Shown here piece after piece: positions 56,394 through 64,000 of a DNA stretch of 64,000 bases (positions within the stretch are counted from its first letter, which is position 1; each line of letters starts with the position of its first letter). The notes below the pieces were generated by a model. It saw only the letters and a list, made by a program, of their open reading frames with translations, was not told where the DNA came from and searched no databases. The DNA is taken from assembly GCA_951812505.1 (NCBI GenBank), contig CATOSI010000002.1, positions 496,001 to 560,000 on the forward strand. Reading direction: 5' to 3'. A program made the position numbers and the translations under genes. Origin of the DNA: an uncultured Dehalococcoidia bacterium. GTDB lineage: Bacteria > Chloroflexota > Dehalococcoidia > Lucifugimonadales > UBA1123.

Positions 56394-56484
56394 CGACAAT
56401 TCCGGTTATTGGCGAAACTGGTCTGATCCAACCAGTTTTCAACCAGTTTTTCCCCGAAACTGGTATCTGTTTCCGCACCAGTTT
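56384..56484. promoter_or_regulatory. Cluster of six ACCAGTTT boxes
   Basis: ACCAGTTT or its inverse occurs at 56384(+), 56415(-), 56431(+), 56442(+), 56457(-) and 56477(+). They form two inverted pairs with 8- and 7-nt centres. The cluster fills the gap upstream of the enoyl-CoA hydratase gene, suggesting binding sites for a dimeric regulator, or alternative hairpins. Confidence 0.55.
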
Positions 56485-56596
56485 CAAAGAGACGCCGATA
56501 CCGATCCGATAACCCGTTTGCCCAACCCGCCAGGCCGACTCTATAATCCACACCGCGACGACCAAACCCGATACTTGACCCGGAGATAAGACCCAC

Positions 56597-57385
56597 ATGA
56601 CCGACGACATTCTCGTATCCACACAGGACCGCATAGCGACCGTCACCTTCAACCGACCGCGACAGCGCAACGCCATCAGCTATCACGGCTGGCTCGAACT
56701 CAGGCGCATTGCCATGGACCTCGACCGCGACCCTGACGTCCGTGTCGTCATGTTCACCGGAGCGGGCGACGCCGCGTTCTCCGCCGGAGCAGACATCAAG
56801 GACTTCGAGGACTACCGCGACAACTCCGAGAAGGCGGTCGTGTACGCCGAGGCTTTCGACGGCGCGATGGACGCCATCGAGGCCATGTCCAAGCCCACCA
56901 TCTGCCTTATAAAAGGCTTCTGCGTCGGCGGCGGCTGCGAACTCTCCATGGCAACCGACATCCGAATCGCCGCCGACAACAGCCGCTTTGGAATCCCGGT
57001 TGCGCGCCTCTCCATCCTCGTCGCGTACAAGGAGATGCGTCGGCTCGTCCAGCTAGTTGGGCCCGGTAACGCCGCCTACATCCTGCTATCCGCCCGTTTG
57101 ATAGATGCGCAGGAAGCGCACAGAATCGGACTTGTGACCCAGGTCGTCCCGTTGGAAGAAGTGTCCGACGTAGCCTACGACCTCGCCCGTGAGATGGTAC
57201 CACTCGCGCCGCTGTCCCAGGCGCGCCACAAGAAGATACTCCAGACAGTCCTCAAGAACCCGGGCCTTGAGTCCCTGTCCGAAGAGGAAGAACTGCTCCC
57301 CTTCACCAACTTCGACAGCGAGGACTTCCAGGAAGGCCGCAGCGCATTCATCGAACGCCGCACCCCAAACTTCCAGGGCCGCTGA
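56597..57385 (+). CDS. Enoyl-CoA hydratase/isomerase family protein
   Basis: The 262-residue crotonase-fold enzyme has the oxyanion-hole segments FSAGADIKDF and IKGFCVGGGCELSMATDIRIAAD, and a C-terminal helical trimerisation region. It probably acts in fatty-acid or aromatic acyl-CoA degradation; the exact substrate cannot be read. It is followed by a YciI-like gene 29 bp later. The ACCAGTTT cluster lies upstream. Confidence 0.92.
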   Translation: MTDDILVSTQDRIATVTFNRPRQRNAISYHGWLELRRIAMDLDRDPDVRVVMFTGAGDAAFSAGADIKDFEDYRDNSEKAVVYAEAFDGAMDAIEAMSKPTICLIKGFCVGGGCELSMATDIRIAADNSRFGIPVARLSILVAYKEMRRLVQLVGPGNAAYILLSARLIDAQEAHRIGLVTQVVPLEEVSDVAYDLAREMVPLAPLSQARHKKILQTVLKNPGLESLSEEEELLPFTNFDSEDFQEGRSAFIERRTPNFQGR

Positions 57386-57414
57386 GGACATTCATAATCA
57401 GAGGAGCCGACATA

Positions 57415-57837
57415 ATGCGAGTCATGGTCCTGGTGAAGGCAACAAAAGACAGTGAAGCCGGCATCATGCCCTCCCCGGAACTCTTCGAGGCCATGGGCAG
57501 ATTCAACGAAGAGCTGATAGAGGCGGGCATAATGCAGACCGGCGACGGTCTTAAGCCGTCGTCCGAGGGCAAGCGAATCGCGTTCGACGGCCCTGGCCGC
57601 ACCGTCATAGACGGCCCATTCGTACACACCGGCGAACTCGTCGCAGGCTTCTGGCTGTGGGAAGTCGCGGACATGGACGAAGCGGTCGAGTGGGTGAAAC
57701 GCTGCCCCAACCCGATGCCCGGCCCAAGCGAAATCGAGATACGCCCCCTGTACGAACTCTCCGACTTCGCCGACGCCATCCCGCCCGAGGTCGCCGAGCA
57801 AGAAGGGCAATTGCGCGAGAAGCTATCCGAGCATTGA
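57415..57837 (+). CDS. YciI-like (DGPF domain) protein
   Basis: The 140-residue protein has the YCII/DGPF pattern: MRVMVLVKATKDSEAG, then VIDGPFVHTGELVAGFWLWEV and a MDEAVEWVKRCPNP helix. The DGPF motif is present as DGPF. This dimeric ferredoxin-like family is often linked to sigma factors or ring-cleavage enzymes. It is probably cotranscribed with the crotonase gene. Confidence 0.92.
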   Translation: MRVMVLVKATKDSEAGIMPSPELFEAMGRFNEELIEAGIMQTGDGLKPSSEGKRIAFDGPGRTVIDGPFVHTGELVAGFWLWEVADMDEAVEWVKRCPNPMPGPSEIEIRPLYELSDFADAIPPEVAEQEGQLREKLSEH

Positions 57838-57900
57838 TAGCTCAGCCTTGATTCCACACCAAGTCACACCATCGCGGAAACGTATCGGTACGAGGCGCGG

Positions 57901-60549
57901 CTAGTACCGGAAACCGAGTATCATCTCCCATCTTTCGTCATCGTAGCGGTCATAGAGGTCATCCACAGGACCGCATACACTGGTAACCACCAGGAACCCG
58001 TACTCATACTCAGGATGATAGGAGGATAAGACCAATAACTCCACGTTGCCCGAAATACAGTGTTCTGAATCGGTCTGAGCTACGTAGGCAATCAGGTATC
58101 CTTCTCTAGCACCGGGGATTCCACCCAAACCGACCGTGCTGGTATGCTGGAACACCTCCCATGATCCTGCGAGTCTGTTGAGTATGCCAATGCGCCAATT
58201 CGCGAAGTCTTCAAGCGTCTCTGATGCCCCAACTTCAAAGGCTTCGACCTCGAAGATACCCTGTTTATCAGGCGCCCAGAATGCGGCGTAGTCGTTCGTC
58301 TCGGCGGCTTTGTCCAATGTCCAGCCCGGAGCTACATTCAGGCCGAAGGCGTGAGTGGCGTTCCAGTAGGGCATCCACTCGGTGAAGCTGTCCTGTATCG
58401 CGCTAGTAGTGGAAGATGGGTATCGACTGAGGCTGTCTTCACACACTCCGGTATTCACCTTATACCCATGAGGCTTATCAGGATACCAAGAAGATATGTA
58501 GATGCGTTCTATGACACGTTCAGCGCAGAATTCGTCTGTACTCTGGTAGCGATAGGCAAGTTCGTAGAATTCCTTCCCGCTATCTCGCTTTTTGGCGAAC
58601 GAGGTTATGCTGAATACGTTCCACGATTCATCCCGAGCGTATTCTGTCAACCAGTTCCGTCTCCACTCCGCCAACGCTTGGAGCGAGTAGGATGCTGGCA
58701 GGTCGTAGGATTTGACCGTGACGCCAGCCTTTTCGTCCGGCGGCCTGAAGTAGGCGTAGTCATCCCGTTCAGTATCCTCATTCACTGCCCATCCCGGAGG
58801 CGTGTCTATGCTGAATCCGTACACGCCGTTTTCGTACCTGTCCCAGCCTGCTCTGAGTGGTGGCGGCGTGGGCGCGGCGGCCGGCGTCGGAACCGGCGTA
58901 ACGGGCGTTGGTACTGGCGTGGGCGTGGTACTGGGCGCACTCCCGCCACTCTTGAGAGTCTCGAGCCTGGACTTCACCTCGTTTATGGATACCGCGAACG
59001 CTATATTGTCAGCTACGGTAAAGTCCACTCCCCAAGTGTTCACTCCAATGACCTGTCCGGCGCGGTTGAACAGCGGGCCGCCACTGTTGCCCGAATTTAT
59101 CGCCGCGTCCGTCTGGAGATGTTCCACCCCATCGTAGATTCGCTTTGAGGAAATTATTCCCCTGGTTACTGTCTGCGACTGTCCAAGTTGGAACCCCAGC
59201 GGATACCCTATCGCAATAACTTCTTCGCCCACCTGAACGAGCGACGAATCGCCCAACTGGAGGGGCGTGAGAGCGATTTCAGGCGTTATGTCAACGACGG
59301 CGAGGTCTGCTATCGCATCCACGCCCAGAACGCTTGCAGGATACTCAGTTCCATCGTTCATCCTGACGGTTACATTCAGGTTACCGCTTACGACGTGCTG
59401 GTTGGTAACCACCCGTCCGTCCGTGTCTATGATGAAACCCGAACCGGAGCTCGTAATGGTGAGTATCTGAACCACGCTGCCCTGAACGTTCCTGACCAAT
59501 TCTGCAATCGTCGGTGTGGCAGTCGAGGTCGGCGTCTGAGTCTCGGACGCCGCAGAGATGGCGTAGTCCGTCGAGTCGAAAGCATCGGCCAGAGTCGCGA
59601 TGTCGGCCCGCTTGAGAAACTCGGCTGAGGCGTTCAGGTCCGCCGCCGTGGTGAAGAATTCGACGTAGTACAAAGGCAGAAGTTGGTGGATTATGTCCAG
59701 CAGCAGAGGATCCGAGGCGAGACGGTACGACTCCACCATCACGGCGGTGAACCTGTCGTCTTCAGGGACGGACTGGAGACGCGCTTTCACCTGTTCGGGC
59801 GTCTCTCCGGTGTACGGAGTTATGAAGCCGGTTATGTATATGTCCGAGAGGGAGTTGTCCAGGGTGGCCAGGAAGGGAATGTTGGCCGACTTCACGTCGG
59901 AGGGCGTGGGCTGGGAGCGGATGTACTGCATGAGGGCCGCGAACGTGGCCAGGTCGTCGGAGTCCACATTGCTCGGCCCCCGAGTCGAGGGCGACGTCCC
60001 GCCGGGTGTCTGGGTCGTGGACGGTGCGGGGATGGCGTAGTCCGTAGAGTCGAAGGCGCCGGCCAGAGTCGCGATGTCGGCCCGCTTGAGGAACTCGGCT
60101 GAGGCGTTCAGGTCCGCCGCCGTGGTGAAGAATTCGACGTAGTACAGCGGCAGAAGTTGGTGGATTATGTCCAGCAGCAGAGGGTTCGAGGTGAGACGGT
60201 ACGACTCCACCATCACCGCGATGAACCTGTCTTCTTCTGGAACGGACTGGAGACGCACTTTCACCTGTTCGGGCGTCTCTCCGGTGTACGGAGTTATGAA
60301 GCCGGTTATGTATATGTCGGAGAGGGAGTTGTCCAGGATGGCCAGGAAAGGAATATTGGCCGCTTTCACGTCGGAGGGGGTGGGCTGGGAGCGTATGTAT
60401 TGCATCAGCGCCGCAAACTTGGCGAGGTCGTCGGATTCCACCTTGTTCTGCCCATGAACTTGGGTTGAAATCGGCGCCAGGGTTGCCAGCATGGTCCCTG
60501 CCAACACAAGGGCTATCATAATTGTGAGCGCGCGCGCCAGCTTGTTCAT
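57901..60549 (-). CDS. Secreted S1C (HtrA-like) serine protease with duplicated flanking domains
   Basis: The 882-residue protein has a signal peptide (residues 1-34). Two nearly identical N-terminal domains of about 140 residues follow (period 158 aa). Next comes a trypsin-like domain at about 340-545 with His in TNQHVVSG, Asp in AIADLAVVDI and Ser in NSGNSGGPLF, and then a Pro/Thr linker. Two related C-terminal domains start GVYGFSIDTPPGW and HAFGLNVAPGW. No PDZ domain is evident. It is likely an exported protease for surface protein quality control or nutrient use. The plus-strand ORFs opposite the repeats are shadows. Confidence 0.92.
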   Translation of the reverse strand: MNKLARALTIMIALVLAGTMLATLAPISTQVHGQNKVESDDLAKFAALMQYIRSQPTPSDVKAANIPFLAILDNSLSDIYITGFITPYTGETPEQVKVRLQSVPEEDRFIAVMVESYRLTSNPLLLDIIHQLLPLYYVEFFTTAADLNASAEFLKRADIATLAGAFDSTDYAIPAPSTTQTPGGTSPSTRGPSNVDSDDLATFAALMQYIRSQPTPSDVKSANIPFLATLDNSLSDIYITGFITPYTGETPEQVKARLQSVPEDDRFTAVMVESYRLASDPLLLDIIHQLLPLYYVEFFTTAADLNASAEFLKRADIATLADAFDSTDYAISAASETQTPTSTATPTIAELVRNVQGSVVQILTITSSGSGFIIDTDGRVVTNQHVVSGNLNVTVRMNDGTEYPASVLGVDAIADLAVVDITPEIALTPLQLGDSSLVQVGEEVIAIGYPLGFQLGQSQTVTRGIISSKRIYDGVEHLQTDAAINSGNSGGPLFNRAGQVIGVNTWGVDFTVADNIAFAVSINEVKSRLETLKSGGSAPSTTPTPVPTPVTPVPTPAAAPTPPPLRAGWDRYENGVYGFSIDTPPGWAVNEDTERDDYAYFRPPDEKAGVTVKSYDLPASYSLQALAEWRRNWLTEYARDESWNVFSITSFAKKRDSGKEFYELAYRYQSTDEFCAERVIERIYISSWYPDKPHGYKVNTGVCEDSLSRYPSSTTSAIQDSFTEWMPYWNATHAFGLNVAPGWTLDKAAETNDYAAFWAPDKQGIFEVEAFEVGASETLEDFANWRIGILNRLAGSWEVFQHTSTVGLGGIPGAREGYLIAYVAQTDSEHCISGNVELLVLSSYHPEYEYGFLVVTSVCGPVDDLYDRYDDERWEMILGFRY

Positions 60550-60652
60550 ATTACCTCGCTTGATGAACCCAGATCGGCATTGCCCATTATTCTACATGAC
60601 ATCGAGGAACTTGACACTGAGTCAAACAACACCCGACACCACGCGATTCGCT

Positions 60653-60820
60653 TTAGTGTTCGTCCAACAGCCCCTCCAGCACCATCCTCGCCACCTCTTT
60701 ATCCAGTGGCTGGTTGTTGTTGCCGCACTTCGGAGAGTGGATACAGGACGGGCATCCCGCCTCGCACGGGCACTGTAATATGACCTCGTATCCGTGTTCG
60801 CCGACGCCATGCCCCCGAAT
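60653..60820 (-). pseudogene. Duplicated 3' end of the DEAH helicase gene
   Basis: The minus strand encodes [22 protein letters not shown] and on to VLEGLL. This equals the C-terminus of the helicase at 62176, with a 12-residue internal deletion. Only this tail is present, so it is a non-functional fragment; the upstream part of the track ORF is unrelated. Confidence 0.85.
60664..60791 (+). repeat. 128-bp direct repeat, left copy
   Basis: Identical to 62193-62320 over 128 bp. Together they flank the ClpP-fold protease gene and derive from the helicase 3' end. Confidence 0.95.
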
Positions 60821-61056
60821 GTCGCCGAGTTCAAAGAGCGAACATGCCATGAGATGGGAGATAACTGAGTGCTCGAGCCTCAACTTGGTGGTGGAGAACA
60901 GGGAAATGTCTCGCAATTTACAAGACCTGCCCAGACATCCTGAAATACTCCAAATGGCGATTTGCTGTATTGTGTACATAGCCAAGAGCATTTTCCATTA
61001 ACATCCATACGATGTTATATTGAAGCCAATAATAAACTTAGAGGAAATCCACAGAC

Positions 61057-62064
61057 ATGGCAAAGGAAATCGCTCCACGACCTGAGATCGATTCTTCCAT
61101 CCAAGGCTGGTTAGACAGCCTTGCCAAGAGACGTGAACGTCCATTGTTGCTTATTGTCGGCGAACTGAATGGGGAGATTGCAGACTTGCTACGTCTTTAC
61201 TGTTGGACCTCGCTACGGTCGCACAACAAGCTTTCCGTCATGCTACATTCGCCAGGAGGTTATCCAAAGTCTGCATATCAAATGATATTAACCTTGCGGC
61301 GATATGCCGAGGACATTGAAGTCTTGGTACCTGCTGAAGCCAAGAGCGCAGCAACTCTCTTCTGCCTTGGTGCCAACAAGATTTATATGGGACCTAAAGG
61401 TGAACTAGGGCCGCTTGATATGCAAATTCCTGATAGTAGGGGCAATTACCATTCTACGCTTGAGTCCTTCAAGGCATCTGACCAGTTGCTTGAGCATGCA
61501 ATGTTAGCCATGCAACGAACCACCGAGAATATGCTACCTCTCCCTAGGCAGCAGAGGCTGATGAGAAGTGAGGGGAACTATGTTCGCTCAAGTCAAGCTG
61601 GTAGTTTCATGAACTCAATAGTCACGAATTTGTATGAAGGTTTCGACGCTAGTGAACTGGGCAGGAACAGCAGATACCTATCTGAGATGGAGGAGTATGC
61701 AATACGCGCGATAAAGCGCGGAAATAATTTGTCAGATAAGAACGATGATGATATTCGCAACATCGCGCATAAGCTTGTTTGGGACTATCCTTCACATGAT
61801 TTCTTGATCGACTTACAAGAAGCACGAGAGTTGGGGATCAATGCCGCTCCGTTGGATGATACTGATATTGCGTATGACTATATAGTTTCGCATTTGATAC
61901 TAGAGGAGACATGTGCAGCGGATTTCGACGACTTGATGGATCGTACCGTGGATACATTCTTCGGCATCGGCTTTCCTAGTGTCGCAACCGATCACGATTT
62001 AAGTGATTCGGAAGAGGGCACAAAAAGCGAGGAAACTGGCGACGGTAGAAATTCAGGTGAGTGA
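61057..62064 (+). CDS. SDH_sah-family serine protease (ClpP fold)
   Basis: The 335-residue protein has a ClpP/crotonase-like fold: LIVGELNGEIADLL, VMLHSPGGYPKSAYQM (glycine-rich oxyanion loop), VPAEAKSAATLFCLGANKIYMG with the likely nucleophile Ser in KSAAT, and GPLDMQI. This matches the SDH_sah family of serine proteinases. The region is more AT-rich than its neighbours and has different codon use. Together with the flanking 128-bp repeats, this suggests acquisition by transfer. Its role is unknown. Confidence 0.85.
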   Translation: MAKEIAPRPEIDSSIQGWLDSLAKRRERPLLLIVGELNGEIADLLRLYCWTSLRSHNKLSVMLHSPGGYPKSAYQMILTLRRYAEDIEVLVPAEAKSAATLFCLGANKIYMGPKGELGPLDMQIPDSRGNYHSTLESFKASDQLLEHAMLAMQRTTENMLPLPRQQRLMRSEGNYVRSSQAGSFMNSIVTNLYEGFDASELGRNSRYLSEMEEYAIRAIKRGNNLSDKNDDDIRNIAHKLVWDYPSHDFLIDLQEARELGINAAPLDDTDIAYDYIVSHLILEETCAADFDDLMDRTVDTFFGIGFPSVATDHDLSDSEEGTKSEETGDGRNSGE

Positions 62065-62175
62065 ATCTTGTTCTTTGCAACAGGATGTTAATCGTGCTTC
62101 TCAAGGAATATGCTGAACGATACAATTGAGCGAGTTTATGGGCGGTCTTGAACTAATATTCATAGAGTTTTGAAA

Positions 62176-64000
62176 CTATCCTGTCTCCCCTGCCAACAGC
62201 CCCTCCAGCACCATCCTCGCCACCTCTTTATCCAGTGGCTGGTTGTTGTTGCCGCACTTCGGAGAGTGGATACAGGACGGGCATCCCGCCTCGCACGGGC
62301 ACTGTAATATGACCTCGTATGTGGCGCGCCACAGGTCCTCGATCACCTCGTAGCCGTGTTCCGCGACCCCGACGCCTCCCGGGTGTCCGTCGTGGATGAA
62401 CACCTGCGGCCTGCCCGTGTCCGGGTGAAGAGGAGTGGAGATGCCGCCGATGTCGTTGCGGTCGCACATCGCGAACAGCGGCAGCAGTCCGATAGCGGCG
62501 TGCTCGACGGCGTGGAGTCCACCCGCCAGGTCGAGCTTCTCGGCATGAATCCGGTCCAGCGTGTAGCGGTCGGGTGTGAACCACAGCGCGGTCGTCTCGT
62601 ACTCCTGCGGCGGCAGCTCGACGTACTCGTCGCCAAGCACCTCCTCCGTCTGGTGCTTCACCCGCTTGAAACCCACCACATGCGTTGACACGTTCACCTC
62701 GCCCAGGAACACCGACACCTCCCCCACCTGCCTGCTCTTGTACGTGTTCAGGATGCGCGTCTCGGTATAGTCCCGTACCTGCGTGTAGTAGGGAGCGTCC
62801 GTAATCGAGCAGTACGCGGTGTGCGAGTCCAGGTCCAGGTCCTTCACCAGGTAGGACTCCCCTTGATGAAGGTATATCGCTCCCGGGTGTAGCTGCATGA
62901 ACGCCGTCTCCTCCGACACCGTCTCCAGTATAGCCCCCGTCTCCGAATCCACCAGCGTGTAGAATGCGCCCGACGCCGACCGTATGTTGACGCGCTCCGC
63001 CGGATACGAGACCTCAGGCAGCAGATGCCAGCGTCCGTGCCGGACGTGTATGTACTCGTCCTCGATGAGCTCGTCCGCGTACCACAGCATCTCGTGGCCG
63101 AAGAACTCGGTGTCGTTCATCGTGAGAGGCGCTTCGTACGCCGCGCAGATCAGGTGCGGCTTCATGATGTACGGGTTGGCCGGAGATATACGGGCGCTCT
63201 CGTGGCTCTTGCCGAAGAAAGATTCGGGATGGCGCATCAGGTACTGGTCAAGGGGATTGTTGTTGGCGACCATGACGCTGAGCGAGCGTTCGCCGCCCCG
63301 ACCGCTGCGGCCCGCCTGCTGCCACGCGCTCGCTATCGTGCCCGGGTAGCCAGTGAGTATCGTCGCGTCCAGGTTGCCCACATCCACTCCGAGTTCCATA
63401 GCATTGGTGGTGGATAGTCCTAGCAGCCTGCCCTCGAACAGGTCCCGCTCTATGCGCCGACGATCTTCGGGCAGATAGCTCGCACGATAGGGAGATATGC
63501 GCTTGGCCACGACTGGATGCGTCAACTTGAGCTGGTCGCGCGCGTAAACGTGAATCAGCTCCGCCTGCCGCCTGCTGCGGACGAAGGTCATAGTGCGCGT
63601 GTGACGCTTCAGAAGCTCCGCGAACACCTGCGTCGCCTCCGAGTTGGTCGAGCGACGCGAGCCGTCCGCCAGGTCAATCATCGGAGGATTCCACAGTACG
63701 AAGTCCTTGCCTCCGTAGGGCGATCCGTCGTCCTCCACCACGTCGAACGGCTCCCCGACCAGCCTCTCGGCGTGCTCGCCCGGGTTGGCTATGGTTGCCG
63801 AGCAAAGTATGAACTGCGGACTGCTGCCCACCAGCCGGCACAGACGCCTCAGCCTCCTCATAACATTCGCCACGTGCGTCCCGAACACACCCCTATATAC
63901 GTGCGCCTCATCCAGCACCACGTACTTCAGCCCCCGCAGCGTCCGATACCAGGCGCGATGGTTGGGCAGAATCCCCAGGTGCAGCATGTCAGGGTTGGTA
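62176..64000 (-). CDS. DEAH-box helicase with DUF1998 (MrfA-like), 5' end beyond window
   Basis: The minus-strand frame is open to the right window edge (TNPDMLHLG at the border), so the true start is outside; the track Met is internal. Seen are motif II LDEAHVYRG, motif III CSATIANPGEH, TNAMELGVDVG and QAGRSGRG (motifs V-VI). A C-terminal four-Cys zinc site in [18 protein letters not shown] is the DUF1998 mark. Relatives such as MrfA unwind DNA in mitomycin-type damage repair. Length from the visible part is 608 codons. Confidence 0.93.
   Translation of the reverse strand, partial: TNPDMLHLGILPNHRAWYRTLRGLKYVVLDEAHVYRGVFGTHVANVMRRLRRLCRLVGSSPQFILCSATIANPGEHAERLVGEPFDVVEDDGSPYGGKDFVLWNPPMIDLADGSRRSTNSEATQVFAELLKRHTRTMTFVRSRRQAELIHVYARDQLKLTHPVVAKRISPYRASYLPEDRRRIERDLFEGRLLGLSTTNAMELGVDVGNLDATILTGYPGTIASAWQQAGRSGRGGERSLSVMVANNNPLDQYLMRHPESFFGKSHESARISPANPYIMKPHLICAAYEAPLTMNDTEFFGHEMLWYADELIEDEYIHVRHGRWHLLPEVSYPAERVNIRSASGAFYTLVDSETGAILETVSEETAFMQLHPGAIYLHQGESYLVKDLDLDSHTAYCSITDAPYYTQVRDYTETRILNTYKSRQVGEVSVFLGEVNVSTHVVGFKRVKHQTEEVLGDEYVELPPQEYETTALWFTPDRYTLDRIHAEKLDLAGGLHAVEHAAIGLLPLFAMCDRNDIGGISTPLHPDTGRPQVFIHDGHPGGVGVAEHGYEVIEDLWRATYEVILQCPCEAGCPSCIHSPKCGNNNQPLDKEVARMVLEGLLAGETG
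62193..62320 (+). repeat. 128-bp direct repeat, right copy
   Basis: Lies within the 3' end of the intact helicase gene and is identical to 60664-60791. Confidence 0.95.

Noticed and set aside
59188-60468. Repeated plus-strand ORFs of 100-146 aa
   Set aside because: They mirror the duplicated domains of the protease on the other strand and have no independent support.

Overview
The window looks like a chromosomal segment from an uncultured Chloroflexota bacterium, possibly of the SAR202/Dehalococcoidia type. The main clue is the pair of adjacent large membrane proteins at 46.5-51.2 kb. They resemble the DUF2298 (Chlor_Arch_YYY) and TIGR03663/Agl23 families, which are typical of Chloroflexota and archaea. 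They are followed by an AglD-like (UPF0104) membrane protein. No rRNA is present and the taxonomy is an inference.

The left 44 kb is an accessory island. 1-4.7 kb: a translationally coupled type III-like restriction-modification pair (Mod truncated by the window edge). 5.1-11.9 kb: a hypothetical gene, a frameshifted IS256-family element, a HigBA-like toxin-antitoxin pair, broken ASCH and DUF1937 genes, and a DNA methyltransferase/HNH fusion with degenerate motifs. 11.9-14.8 kb: a large serine recombinase cut by an IS5-group element. 15.6-18.0 kb: a complete IS21-family element. 18.2-22.2 kb: a CHC2 primase-like gene, a transposase relic, a hypothetical gene and an intact second IS256 copy. 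22.3-23.0 kb: an unexplained run of tandem hairpins.

24.5-30.6 kb holds a type I-E Cascade locus (cas8e, cse2, cas7e, cas5e, cas6e). It has no cas3, cas1, cas2 or recognisable CRISPR array in the window. cse2 lies on the opposite strand, cas7e carries an in-frame TGA, and a coiled-coil nuclease-like gene sits between cse2 and cas8e. A deleted second copy of part of this locus lies at 32.2-32.8 kb.

33.8-44.3 kb is a 10.6-kb integrative element bounded by a 14-bp repeat of the 3' end of tRNA-Leu(CAA). It encodes a tyrosine integrase, terminase, HNH protein, HK97-type capsid protein, protease, connector, portal and head adaptor, but no tail, lysis or replication genes. This is the layout expected of a capsid-forming phage satellite (cf-PICI-like). 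It is the best candidate for an undescribed system here.

From 44.3 kb onward the window is mostly housekeeping chromosome: tRNA-Leu, an alpha/beta hydrolase, ftsY, the surface glycan/lipid cluster, a metal-dependent amidohydrolase, an enoyl-CoA hydratase with a YciI-like protein, a secreted S1C protease with duplicated domains, and a DEAH/DUF1998 helicase. The 3' end of the helicase gene is duplicated around an inserted ClpP-fold protease gene.
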